This document shows, piece after piece, positions 43,435-55,829 of a stretch of DNA of 64,000 nt (position 1 is its first letter; the number at the start of each line of letters is the position of its first letter). The notes under the pieces are model-generated. The model did no database searches and had not been told where the DNA came from. It saw nothing but the letters and a program-made list of their open reading frames with translations. This DNA comes from Vitis vinifera. Its lineage: Eukaryota; Streptophyta; Magnoliopsida; Vitales; Vitaceae. Made by a program: the position numbers and the translations under genes. The stretch spans positions 3,301,001 to 3,365,000 of the forward strand of contig NC_081817.1 in the NCBI RefSeq assembly GCF_030704535.1, written 5' to 3'.

Positions 43435-45698
43435 ATGGGTGCCTCTCTTCTTTCATCAACAGCAATTTTCAGAGTCATGTTCATAGTTTTGAACACTCTG
43501 TGGCTCTCTCCTGAGCTTGCCAGTAGTGCTGGCGTTACTAGACATTACAAGTTCCATGTATATTTTTTCATATGGCTATCTATATATATTTGAGTTGATG
43601 GATTAATATTGCTTATAGTTTTGTTTAACTTTTTGTTGGAATATTTCATAGATCAAGCTGCAGAATGTGACAAGATTGTGCCACACGAAGAGCATTGTGA
43701 GTGTGAATGGGCAGTTTCCAGGACCTCCCATCATTGCTAGAGAAGGAGATCAAGTGGTGGTTAAGGTGATTAACCATGTGCAGAACAATGTCACCATCCA
43801 TTGGTAAGATGGCCTAATAGCAATTTCTTCATTTTCTCTACTTCAATTAAGTGTCTTAATAATTAAGATTCGCTTTCAATGTATATATATGTAGCTAATT
43901 GTGATGGCTGATTGTGAAAACAGGCATGGAGTTCGACAGCTTCGAAGCGGGTGGGCTGATGGGCCTGCATATGTGACTCAGTGCCCTATTCAAACAGGCC
44001 AGACCTATGTATACAATTTCACCATCACTGGCCAAAGGGGAACCCTGTTTTGGCATGCTCACATTTCATGGCTAAGAGCCACTCTCTATGGACCCATCAT
44101 CATCCTACCAAAGAAAAATGTGCCTTACCCATTTGTCAAACCCTACAAGGAAGTTCCCATCATATTTGGTACTCATCCATTTATCACTGTCTACTAGCAA
44201 GACTTCCAATTATTTTTATTTTCTGATCCAAGTAAATTCACTATCCACTGCACGACATTTTATAGGAGAATGGTGGAATGCTGATCCTGAGGCAGTCATC
44301 ACCCAGGCCCTGCAGAATGGAGGAGGCCCCAATGTCTCCGATGCCTACACCATCAACGGCCTCCCTGGCCCCTTGTACAACTGCTCAGCTCAAGGTACTT
44401 CACTCTTAACCACCATCATCCATGTATATATCTTACTAAAAAGCATTCTATGCATACGCATGTATTTAACATTGATTTTGTATTGCACATTCCAAGATAC
44501 TTTCAAGCTAAAGGTGAAACCTGGAAGGACATACCTCCTGAGATTGATCAATGCTGCACTCAATGATGAGCTCTTCTTCAGCATTGCCAATCACACCCTT
44601 ACAGTGGTTGATGTGGATGCTATTTATGTCAAACCCTTTAAAACTGATACAATTCTGATCACACCAGGCCAAACCACCAACCTCCTCCTCAAAGCCAAAC
44701 CCCACTTCCCTAATGCCACCTTCCTTATGGCTGCTCGCCCTTATGCCACTGGCCGTGGAACTTTTGACAATTCCACTGTCACCGGTCTCCTCCACTATGA
44801 AACACCACCCAAATCCTCTCCCTCTGCCTCCTCATTTAAAAATCTTCCCCTCTTCAAACCAACACTCCCTCCTCTAAACGACACTTCCTTTGCAGCCAAC
44901 TTCACTCACAAACTCCGCAGTTTAGCAAATAGTCAGTTCCCTGCTAATGTACCTCAAAAGGTTGATAAACGATTTTTCTTCACGGTTGGGCTGGGGACAA
45001 ACCCTTGCCCCCAGAACCAGACTTGTCAAGGACCCAATAATAGCACCAAGTTTTCAGCTTCGGTTAACAACGTCTCCTTTGTTCTACCCACCACAGCCAT
45101 CCTCCAAGCACACTTTTTTCAGCAATCCAATGGCGTCTACACCACTGATTTTCCAGCCACTCCAATCTTTCCTTTCAATTATACGGGGACACCACCCAAC
45201 AACACCATGGTGAACAATGGAACTAAGGTGGTGGTGCTTCCATTTAACACCAGTGTGGAGTTAGTGCTGCAAGATACTAGTATTCTTGGGATTGAAAGCC
45301 ACCCCTTGCACCTTCATGGGTTCAACTTCTTTGTGGTTGGTCAAGGCTTTGGGAACTTCGATTCAAAGAAGGATCCTCCCAAATTCAATCTCGTAGACCC
45401 AGTTGAGAGGAACACGGTGGGCGTGCCTTCTGGAGGATGGGTGGCTATTCGCTTCCTTGCTGACAACCCAGGTTAGTACAACTTTACTCCTACACACTCT
45501 TCTACTATTCACAGAACAGAATTCATATTGACTAAACCAATTTAATTGTTGGTGAATGTGTGAATAGGTGTATGGTTCATGCACTGCCACTTCGAAGTTC
45601 ACATGAGCTGGGGCTTGAAAATGGTTTGGATGGTAATGGATGGGAAACTGCCTAACCAGAAGCTGCCTCCTCCACCCTCTGATCTTCCCCAATGTTGA
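43435..45698 (+). CDS. Laccase LacC (LAC17-like multicopper oxidase)
   Basis: There are six exons: 43435-43557, 43652-43803, 43924-44168, 44266-44394, 44497-45471 and 45568-45698. They total 1755 bp for 584 residues, one Ser longer than the paralogues in the signal-peptide region. Copper ligands are all kept: HWHG, HAH, HPLHLHG and [14 protein letters not shown]. The last block departs from its sisters (Phe for Leu, Met for Thr), and the second reads SWLRATLYG rather than SWLRSTVYG. The role is as for LacB: a secreted, copper-dependent phenol oxidase likely acting on lignin precursors. The miR397 site at 44546-44566 has one extra G:U pair. The last intron (45472-45567, 96 bp) is present. Poly(A) signals AATAAA lie at 45841 and 45865. 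No reading-frame damage is seen. Confidence 0.94.
44546..44566 (+). promoter_or_regulatory. Predicted miR397 target site in LacC
   Basis: As in LacB, but with one G:U pair at about miRNA position 15 plus the 3'-end mismatch. Confidence 0.8.
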
Positions 45699-45879
45699 CC
45701 TCTCTTTCTTCCTAAACCCTTTTGACCTCATCTTGGCCTCAAATGATGCCACCATTTTTCCCCCATTTCTTTTTTCTTTTAACTTATTAACGATGTTTCA
45801 GATTGATTGTTTGTTTCCTAAATGTGTTTTTTCTACATGTAATAAAATTGGAGAAATTTTTGGTAATAAAGAAATTGTT

Positions 45880-47920
45880 ATTCATTTGTTTCATTTGCTT
45901 TTCTTTTAGCCCAAAAATGCATTCAGCATCACAAAAATTAACCAACCACTAATATATAACCCACAAAAAAAAAAAAAAGAAGTTAAAAGTTAAAAACATT
46001 AAAAAATATAAAATAAAAAATGTAAATGAAAATAGCCTATTAGAAATCAAAGAAGTCAAGCCCAAATCATGAGTACATGTATAAGCCATATGTTAGCCCA
46101 CTGGCGGAGCCAAGTAAGGTTCGGGGGCGGCGGTGGGTGGGTGAGGGCGGGTGGGAGGAGAGGGGTGTGTGTGGGCATGTCCCCACCCTCAATTTTCCAA
46201 AAAAAAAAAAAAAATCCCTTTTATGTTAAAATTTTTTAGGAAAATAAAAAACCAAAGTGGAAAATTTGCCCCCGAATATAGATTTAATTTTAAAATTTTT
46301 AAAAATAAAAAATAATGGCTAAATATTATTACCAAAAAATAATTTTTATTAATTACTAATAAAATATTAAGATTGAACTAAAATTAAAAAATAAATCAAA
46401 TCTCATTTAATATTGGTACTTTTTTTTTATTCAATCTTTTTTTATACTTATTTTTTACGATTTTGTTTTATTGAGCTTTACCAAATCATAAAAAATAATA
46501 CCTATAAGCTATTATTGTCTTAGTGATAATTTAATATATGAAACTATCTTATATTTAAGTAAAAGACTTCACTTTCAGCTATCTTATATTTAGTTATTTG
46601 AAAAAGAAAAAAAATTAAGGTATTTATTTAATATTTATGAAAATCTTAATGTCCACTTTTAAAAGTACACAGAAAAAGATTAGGCATTTGAATATAAATA
46701 CAAAAATTGAGACTATGATATAAATAAATTATATCAACTTGTAAGACTGTGAGACCTTAAAATGCACACCTTTACCATTCAAAAACTATCAAAATTTATA
46801 ATGAAAATGATTGAATTCTTTAAAATAATTTCAAGGGTTTTTGCTACAAAATGATTAAAATTATTAAAAATTTCTAATAGTTTTTCTTTCTATTTTTTAT
46901 ATCTTTTGAAATTTTCCTTGAAATGTTCTTGATCATTTTTGTATATAAAATCTAAAACTTTTTTTAAATACCCTTAGTACTATGGTTGTTTAATTTGATA
47001 CATGTTTATAATTAGTATTTAAAATTATTTTATTTTTTAACAATAATAATAATTAACATTAATCGCCTTAAATATAATACAACATTTTTCTCCTTGTCCC
47101 CCCCTAGAAAGAGTTGTAGCAACAACAAGAGGAATGCAAAAGTGGGGTTGCGTAGAAAGCATGCAACAGGTTGCCTAGAGACGTTACAGTAGATTGGTGA
47201 GCGATAAGCGCAATGTAATGGCATATTGCCAAGAGAACTTGGATGAGGCATGGTGCCACAACCTGAGTAAGAGTCCGAGTAGAACGAGGATTGTGTAATC
47301 GGAGTGGGTGACACTACTATTAAAAGTAATTTTTTGAGAAGTGTTTTCTTCCCAAACAGGCCTTCAAAGGCCAAGGGCAGAGACAGTTTTTCTAGGTGGT
47401 ACATGACCAGAGGAAGAAAGTGTCCAAACGGGACTGTTTCAAAAACAAAATCAACTAGATTAGCAAAAGTGTAAGTAATTCACAATATCTATGTTATAAC
47501 AAACAGGTGATGAGAATATCCTGAAAATCATTCCTTCTGTTTTTCCATGTCTGTATTCACAAAGTGATTCGTGGGGAAATCATCATGATATGATTCTGCA
47601 TATCAAAGGGGAAAACACATTTTGATTCTGCATATCAACACATCTAGGAGAATATATTTCCTTACAGGAATGCATACCCAAAAGAAAAAGGTTTTCACAT
47701 CCATAATAAAATACATCAGTAGATGCAATTTCAAGGATACAATTTTGTTGGGTGATTGATGAATCCAGTATTCTGTCATTTCTCTGAAATACAAGTTAAA
47801 AGAGGAGTGCACCAGTCCAGACAGCTTGTATTTGTCATATAGACCATTCATTTTGATCCATGGATGTATTTTGTATATATAGGTATATTAATTAGGTACA
47901 TTGATGTATGGGATTGTTAA
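45880..47920. other. Spacer between LacC and the SDIR1 gene
   Basis: Mostly AT-rich without a supported gene. A G-rich tract lies at 46123-46174. The last few hundred bases probably contain the SDIR1 3' UTR (minus strand). The frames at 47030-47404 and 47603-47851 have no recognisable product. Confidence 0.5.
46123..46174 (+). other. G-rich tract with G-quadruplex potential
   Basis: A run of GGG tracts with 1-3-base spacers (GGGTGGGTGAGGGCGGG) stands out in AT-rich DNA. The pattern fits the G3 N1-7 quadruplex rule. It follows a GGCGGAGCC word seen in some dispersed plant repeats. Confidence 0.6.
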
Positions 47921-47925
47921 AGCAA

Positions 47926-48270
47926 TCAAACCATGTAAGAAGCATCCATTCCACCTTGTCCATTTTCTTGCCAACCTGGTGCTGCTCTAAATTTACACAC
48001 AGGACATGTTCCCTGTTGCCTTAGCCATGGGTCAATGCAGTTTGCATGGAACTGCAAAATAAAGATCATAAAATTGCATTACACCAAAGTATTATGCTGA
48101 CACAAATGAAAGGCTGAACAAGATAACCAACTTGTCAAATTAAATTTGATTCCCTCATTTTAAATACCATCTTCGGGATATATTTTGTTTAGGTGGTTTT
48201 GTTCCAAATGCCAATGATTTAATTATAAAAAAAAAAAGTAAAAATAAAAATAAAAAATAAAAAATAAAAA

Positions 48271-48306
<36 letters not shown>

Positions 48307-51045
48307 GGGTACCAATACTAATAGGTTTGATGGAAAAAGTAGGTACCAATGCTGTATGGTTTGGTCCAAATTGGAGACAAATATACACACTTGTATGCAT
48401 GATTAGAGGTTCATGTTTTACTTGAGCTATTCCTCAAGTAATTGAAACTCTCAGATCAGATTTGGGATATTATAGGCTCATAGGACAGGCCTTAATCGGT
48501 TGGATGAGGTTATTTGTGATTATAAATGTGGGATGATGCAATCAATTTTGAAGAACTATATAAAATGTGAGGAATGATAATTGTACACAGTTCACAGTCC
48601 AGAAAAATACTTTCGCAATGGCTTAACATACCATCTTTTAAATTGCAGTTTTATTAGGAGGAAAGAAAAATAAATAAGTAAACAATTTTATCAGGCTCTA
48701 TATGGAAAAGCAGTCAAATTTTGTGGAACTAAAAGAGAAAACTTAAGTTGAGAGTGGTTAAGAACTAAGAGTCAAAGCAAGAAGAAAATAACCTGATGCA
48801 AACATGGTAAGCTACGGATTAATTCTCCCACATTAACTTGCTCCAAGCAAACACTGCAAGTCAATTCGTCATCTGGGGCCTTTGTGCTCGCAACCGCGTT
48901 GTTAATGTCTTGTTTCTTCTGCTTTAAGAGAGTGGTGAAATTGATGACACTTTTTAACAGTGAATGTAAATTCAAAAGCAAAAGAAAATAATAGATTCAA
49001 AGGTGAAAAAATTGCAGATCATATCTGTAATATTAAGAATACAAGGTCAGTGAACTGAGAGAAAAATGATCCGCATGCCCTTATGTTGCATGAACAATTT
49101 TGAGTGACATACCAATACTGAACACCTGTTAGACTCAAAATATTGCATGACTTTGCCAATGTTACTCCTAACTTTACTTTCCTTTTATCCAAGCCGATAC
49201 CATTAACCATGACCTGGCCATCAAGGCTGAGTTATATCTATACTATTATTTTCTTGGCAAATAATGGCATCATTAATCCCATGAGACTTTTACCCACTCA
49301 TGAAGCAATTTCATAAGATGAATTACTAGTTAAACACTTCGAAGCTGCTGAATTCAATCCTCTGCTGTTTCTGGATTCCAAGAATCATAACCATACCAAT
49401 ACAACAAAGCACAATTTTAAGGAACCCTGGCTTTAGAAAGCAATTACAGATAAATATAAAGCCTATAGAAAAGCTGGCTAAACCTTTAACATCGAGGACT
49501 ACCCTGTTATTCTCCTTAGATATTTAGTGAACACCAATCCACCTTGCTAAGTGATGTTCCTTAACTACCATCTGACTCGAGGTTTAGCAAGGACAGGAAG
49601 GCCCATTTTTGTCCTAGGCTGACATCATCATCTTTGTTTTTGTCTTAGTAAGTCATTTTTGTTGAACATGATTCCATCCTGCAAGAAAGTTTCCTTTGAA
49701 CCATCCTGGGTCTGACCATCTTGCCGACTGGTTTGTGGTTTGTGTAGAAGAAAGTCACACCCTCAAATTCTGAATCTCCCATGGTATAAGAATAAAATCA
49801 CTCTTAAAGACGTGAACCACAAAGGAAGGAACTAAATAGAGATTAATTCAAGTTAGTCAAGGCTATTTGTCTAATCATTTTCCTTCCAAGCTTCTGCTGT
49901 GTCCATGCTCCATTCTTACGAGTTGCAAAGCTCCTAATGGCAGAAGCTTTGCCTCAATATAAGTTATATAACAACACAAATTAGTTAACACAACTCTACA
50001 ACTCTGCACAGTGCAGGAAAACCTGTCCTGGTTCTAATATTGAGAATCAGAAAATCACCCTCTGTCTAATTATTGATTAGACAGCGTAAGCAGGAGTATG
50101 ATATGCATAATTCTTCCCATGTAGTTGTCAAATTCTCTTAAAATTACAAGAGTCCACCAAGTTTACTCTTTTTCTATACTCAATACTCCAATAATAGTCT
50201 AACAATCATCTCAATAACCAACTGAATTTCAAATTGGGGGTTCCTGAGAGGCATGTGCTGCATATGGCTCCTTAGCATTTTTGCATGAAGTGACTGCTCT
50301 TAAGATTCAAATCTTCGCGTTTACGCTTGGCACCCAGAGATGTTTACCAATGCCTCCTAGAGGCCAGAACAATTCACTGCCTTGACAATAAGAAAAGGCA
50401 ATTATTTTCATATACACATAGGATGGCATATCTGCATACCAAAAACCCAAACCTCAGATGACATATCCAACAAAGGTTTTATAGGAGAATCTAATATAAA
50501 ACTGGCAGACTATGCATAGAATGATTTGAATTCTGGCTATGTAATGTTTGTACAGAGGTGTAACAGTTTTGCACAGTGCTGCAATCGAAACTGCTCCAGC
50601 TACTGAATCCTACTTCAAACAGCAATTTTAGCCCTGGATCTCTCCACTACAAAGTCTTCATATTGCAGTTTTTCTTTTTTTCTTTTTTGAACTCTTTAAA
50701 GAAATTAAATGGTTTCCAATTGCCATTGGCATGGTGAAGCCATCTGATGCTCAGTGTCGGGATGAAGGCAACACATAGAACAAATATGGAGGGGCCTCTA
50801 CCAAAATGGGTGACCACACCAGACCCTCAACTTCTCATAGAACTGCATGTCATGCTAAGAAATTAATCACATTCAGAGCAGATCAAATACCATGGCCAAT
50901 TGAACAAGAATAAGCAAATAAAAATAATTATACCTCTAAGCAATACCTATCAAAAAATAAAATAGAATAATATAATTGAATAAACCAATCAAATCATGAA
51001 TACAAGAAACCAAGAAAAGCTTGGGCATCTGCGTGTGTGAAAGAA

Positions 51046-51089
<44 letters not shown>

Positions 51090-54000
51090 GAAGGGAAGAG
51101 AGACAATAAGTAGCTTTACTAGAACATAATTTGGATATTCACTTTTGTTTAAAGGGCTGAAAGGGTGATTCATACCTCAGCTGAGGCCGAAGATGAGCCC
51201 TGTTGCATTGATGAGCCACCACTGTTAACAGAACATATTTTAGTCAAACCATAAAGATCCATAGATTATCAAGGATTTCAACAGTATATACATGGCCAAT
51301 CAAGAATTTCAGCATTCAGCAGAAGCTTATAACATTCATTCCCAGACCTAATCATAGGACAAATATAATCAAATTAAACTTTAAATTACTGTGGAAAAAA
51401 AAAATTGTATCCCAATAAGAAATCTAAAACTATGGAAAACCTGCCTAGGGTTTCCATAGTTGTAGTGCCTTTCTTCTTTGTCACAAAGGCTTTACTCTGA
51501 CCCCAATGTAAAACAATCTGTGTTTGACCAATATAAAAACAGATCCAGGAAAAAAATTGACAGATGTTATACTTGAACCAAGCATTGGATGGCTAAGCTC
51601 TCTCTCCCTCCCCTTCGCTCCCTTCCTCTCTCCCTCTATCTCTCTCTGGCCATGACTATGATCTGACTGAAAAGAAGTGGCATGTGTGATTTATGTTAGT
51701 GAAGAATCTCTCTCTGGGTCATAAACATTATCTAACTGAAGGGGAGTTAGGACCTTCCGAATTATAGCACGCTTTAACCACTATGACCATTTCATCAAGG
51801 TGGAATTAATTAATGGATAAGAATGGAATAAAGAAATTTTCTTTTATGGGTAAATAGAAAATATATGAAAGTGCCAAAAAAGAGGTGAACCTTAGTATAT
51901 GGGGTTCAGGAAGTATAGGATGAATGCCCAAGCATGGCTAAAGAAGAAAAGGAGAAGACGGGACAAAGCCAGCCAGAAGACTTCAACAAATGCCACCTGA
52001 CCAATAAACTAAAAAAACGACAAACCCCTTTCTCAGGAGAACACCTCAACCTAAAGTATCATGATTTAAGTAATGTATCCTTCAACTTCAAATGTAGAAG
52101 CTCTGTCCCTTTAAAGATCTCCCAATTTCTTTCCTTTCAGATGCACCAACAAAACAGGCAGTGGAGCAGTACTCTAGGCCTGCAAAAGTACCATGCCAAG
52201 CCAAAAGGGAGCCCCTGAAGAAATATGACAAAACCCAACACCACAAGACAAGCAAACAAAAAATAAAAAAAATATAGAGAATGAGGAGAGAGAATAGGAC
52301 CCAAAGGTTTTATGCCACTGCAAAATTGTTTAAAATGTGACTCCCAAACTCTTCTTCCTTTCTGTATAAGCAACACCAGCTTGCCATGGTAAAACCCATG
52401 ACTATCAGTTGGTCAGTGGAGATTATTTTTTTCCCAATACCTATACGAAGAAACTAACTACGAACAGTAGGAGAACAGTAGTCAGAGTTGGAAGAGAGCA
52501 CCATGTAAAGGGAAGTAACCAAGAAATAACCTTATTTGAGAACCTCCAAACTAAAACATTCTCCCTTTCTACTCTGATAAGGGATGTGCCTTAGCTCAGT
52601 CTTGAGGACGGGATAATAGGGGTTCAGTGTAGCACCGGATGTGTCAGAGTAGTCCCTATAGATGGACAAGCCATTAGTCCAATCAAGGAAGCCTGTCACT
52701 ATAGAGCTTTGTTTCCCAATTGGGACTGTTAATAATAGCATCTAGCCAAACAGCTGCAGAAGAAAGAACGACAAGCAAAGAGCGGCAGGGAATAGGCCTA
52801 AATTACTTTGTTATTCGCCGAGAGCAGCTTCCAAACCTCAAATCACTCTCCGAACTCCATTACCCACATTCCAGTTGGATGAATGGTAGCAATACAGAAA
52901 ACACTCTTCATCCAAGCCATTAAGCAGGAAGCAATTTAATTAGGCAGCCATTTCTGAGGTTAAGCAAACCAAGCCCACTCACTCAGGCAAGTAAGCGAAC
53001 CAAGGTTTAAGACAGTTCAGGAGTCAATCAAGGGAGGAAAATTTCTGACATGTGATAAATACAGTTAAAAAATTCCACATCTCTGTCAATTCCCAATCAT
53101 GGAACTTCTAAGGAATCTTAGCTTCCAATACTGATGGAAACAAGTGGCAGCCACCTTAAAAAGTTTATCAGAGGCGCAAAGGAGTGGGCTCCAAGGCCCA
53201 AACTTTAATTTAGCACTCTCTGGATGATAATGGGCTTAGTTGGGATCTTATATGAGTCAACATGGGTTCAGCCTAGAAAGTACTTTCCAGAAATTAAGTT
53301 ACAGGCCTAGTCAATGGTTTTAAGTTACCATTTTCAGTCATTATTATTGTCATTTTCCAATAGTATTTACTGTGGTCAGTAATCAGTCCAAGTTTTTTAT
53401 TTTCAAGTTACATTATTATTATGTGTCTAGTTCCAAGGAGTCAAAAATCCCTAGAAAAGTCTTATATAGTAGTTGATTAGTCTTTTGAGAGGAACCAATG
53501 AATGAATGAATTTCCAACAGCCACAATTTTCTTTGTGTGATACAAAGAGCACTTGGGTCTCAAGCCTAAAGGTTCTTTTAATATATCATCGGAATTTATC
53601 TATCAAAAAAAGGAAACCAAAAGGTTTCTAGGAGTGATTCCTAGGGTCTTTTCAATTATACTCTCCTTGCATTTTACTTTCTGTACTGCATCAAATACCC
53701 AACCTCACTCTCCAAAAAAAACAAATAAATCACAGAAAATGGCATGTATGTCAGCTGCCATAGTAACAACAAATCAAGCAAAGTCCACCACACCATACAT
53801 CAAGCCAAAAGCTGGTCTTTTGGCCATTCTCCATAAAATTGCTTCTCAAAACTTGAACACATCCCAACCTTTTCTAATTGCTTTCAAACGAGCCCTCCCC
53901 AATGAACCACCAAAATGATTGTTTGCATTAACACAAATACTTTGCCATGAATGCTATTATTATCATGACAGAAAGTTGGATCAAAATGAAACAGATCTTA

Positions 54001-54910
54001 GAAAGGAGATTTGACAAAATCAAGCAAAATACTGGTCTTTGATCAGAAGCAAATGGGGAAAAGGCCCTAATATCAAAATGAATTTAAATAATGGTGAATA
54101 ATGACACTAAAGAAATTAATAGGGAAATTTTAGAAAGAGTAAAGACTACAGGTATTATCCAAATGATTGTAGAAAATAATATTTAATGACATTCAAAGTT
54201 GAAGACCACTAAAACACAAACCCAAAAGAGTGATCATTTTGACAAATGGCATTAAGGAATGATGCTGTAATTTGTCAAGAATTCTTCCTACATAGGTGTA
54301 AACTATATACTTCATGTGTGATTGGATTGATACCCTTTCACAGCATCTTTCAAAAAATGTTACCTGCCTATCACTTATCAAATACATAATAATAACTTTG
54401 TGAACATTAAAAAATGTGCAAATTACCCAAGGGGATCTGTTCAAAGAAAAGGTAACACAAACCAAGTTAGGTCATTCTGTCTAAAAACAACATAAACAGA
54501 AGCAGCCCTAAAGCAGATAGACATCATATGCTAACAGATAAAACTCGGTAACTCACCCTTGAGTGCCAGCAACCTTGTACTTGTGCACAGGAAGAGCATT
54601 TATCTCTTCCTCGCTCATTGAAGGAGTTGTAGGTACATTCTCAGAATCCAGTGCTCTCAAAGTTTCATAATCTGCAAATAATTTTTTTTTTTGATAAGTA
54701 AAGTTTCATAATCTGCAAATAGTATATCTCTATGAATAACTTCATTTTTCAAATAATACAACTCCCCCCTTCCTTTCTTCCCCTAAAAGGGGAAAAAAGT
54801 ACTAAATAAAAGCTCAGGTTTCCAAATTTATTACCACAATTTTTTGAATCCCAAGCATTGGAACTGGCAAGACATATATGCAATTTAAGTACTATCTATT
54901 ATAACTTTTA

Positions 54911-54950
<40 letters not shown>

Positions 54951-55820
54951 ATGCATGTGTGTGAGAGAGAAAGAGAGAGAAAGAGGTACTGTACTATAAC
55001 TTAACATACCTAGGTCATCAAATTCCCTGTCAAGAAGTGCAAGTTGGAGCCTAAGGCCTTGTAAACGCCCTCTTGTTGCAAGTGCTATGGATGGTGGCAT
55101 ATGCAACCGCAATTCTGTGTGACCAAGAAGACCACTGGCTGCTGCAGCATGAGCTTGTGCCTGAGCTTGAAGTTGCTGACAAGTTGCATACATCCTGAGG
55201 GTTGTGGCCATCAGAAAGATGCCAAGAACCAGCCAGATCTACAAACATTGGTTAAGAAGGCCCTTTAAATGGCATGTGCAACAATTTAAGCTGAAGCATT
55301 GCTAAGCACAAGGGTAGATACTCCCCAAGCACAAACTCAATGAAAGAAAATACCAGAAAGTTAGGTGACATCTGGTGTGAGTTTAGTATCATGAACAGCA
55401 AAAGAACTGTTGAATCAGACAAGTAAAATGTGGATTAGAATGCATTTTGTTAGAAACTCAAACCACTTGTAAAAATTAAAAATTAAAATAAAAATAAAAA
55501 AAGGAGAGAGAACATAAAAAAGATATAACTTTAAAAATTAAATATTAAAAAGACCTGTGACCAGAAAAGCAAGCGAGTTGGTATTAACAGGGCGAGCTGC
55601 ATGAACACGCTGATGGACAACAGAATCAATTTAGAACAGAGTACTGTTAGATTATCTTACAAACCATACATCTGTGATGTAATTTCCAAAGCCTAGGATA
55701 CATAGTACACCAAGTCAAATTTGTGAAGTACAAGTAACATACCACTGCACGCCTCTCAGGAATAAATCCTGGAAATCCACTTTCTATGTCTGCTCGACTC
55801 CCTCGAAAAACAAAACTCAT
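47926..55820 (-). CDS. SDIR1: SDIR1-type RING-H2 E3 ubiquitin ligase
   Basis: There are eight coding exons on the minus strand: 55820-55743, 55609-55555, 55406-55354, 55238-55010, 54671-54557, 51221-51176, 48918-48793 and 48051-47926. They total 828 bp for 275 residues, against 273 in Arabidopsis SDIR1. Hydrophobic segments at about residues 39-75 are likely two membrane spans. The RING-H2 finger uses Cys213, Cys216, Cys231, His233, His236, Cys239, Cys250 and Cys253, and is split by the last intron between Gln234 and Phe235. In Arabidopsis SDIR1 is a membrane-bound E3 ligase that promotes abscisic-acid, salt and drought responses by targeting partners for the proteasome. A possible 5' UTR intron acceptor lies near 55927. 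Introns 5 (54556-51222) and 6 (51175-48919) are large. The acceptor of coding exon 5 has been duplicated by a tiny insertion. Confidence 0.95.
48272..48302. repeat. (GA)n microsatellite in SDIR1 intron 7
   Basis: About 15 GA units in the intron between coding exons 7 and 8. Confidence 0.9.
51051..51086. repeat. (GA)18 microsatellite in SDIR1 intron 6
   Basis: Eighteen GA units, about 90 bp downstream (in gene sense) of coding exon 6. Confidence 0.92.
51222..54556 (-). other. Long SDIR1 intron 5, no separate gene seen
   Basis: About 3.3 kb between coding exons 5 and 6. Short frames at 51934-52923 and 53553-53918 look like chance frames; I recognise no domain in them. Confidence 0.5.
54659..54721 (-). 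mobile_element. Tiny poly(A) retro-insertion with 22-bp target duplication
   Basis: An identical 22-bp segment occurs at 54659-54680 and 54700-54721. Between the copies, on the minus strand, is ACTTATC followed by 11 A and T (19 bp). This resembles the last bases and poly(A) tail of the LINEs in this window (TATCAAAA...). It is best read as an extreme 5'-truncated LINE-machinery insertion that copied the coding exon 5 splice acceptor. Confidence 0.75.
54913..54936. repeat. (AT)n microsatellite in SDIR1 intron 4
   Basis: About 11-12 AT units beside ACAT and GAGA tracts. Confidence 0.8.
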
Positions 55821-55829
55821 GGTTGCAGA

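Noticed and set aside
51934-53918. Several open frames in SDIR1 intron 5
   Set aside because: Short, without known domains, and inside a well-defined intron.
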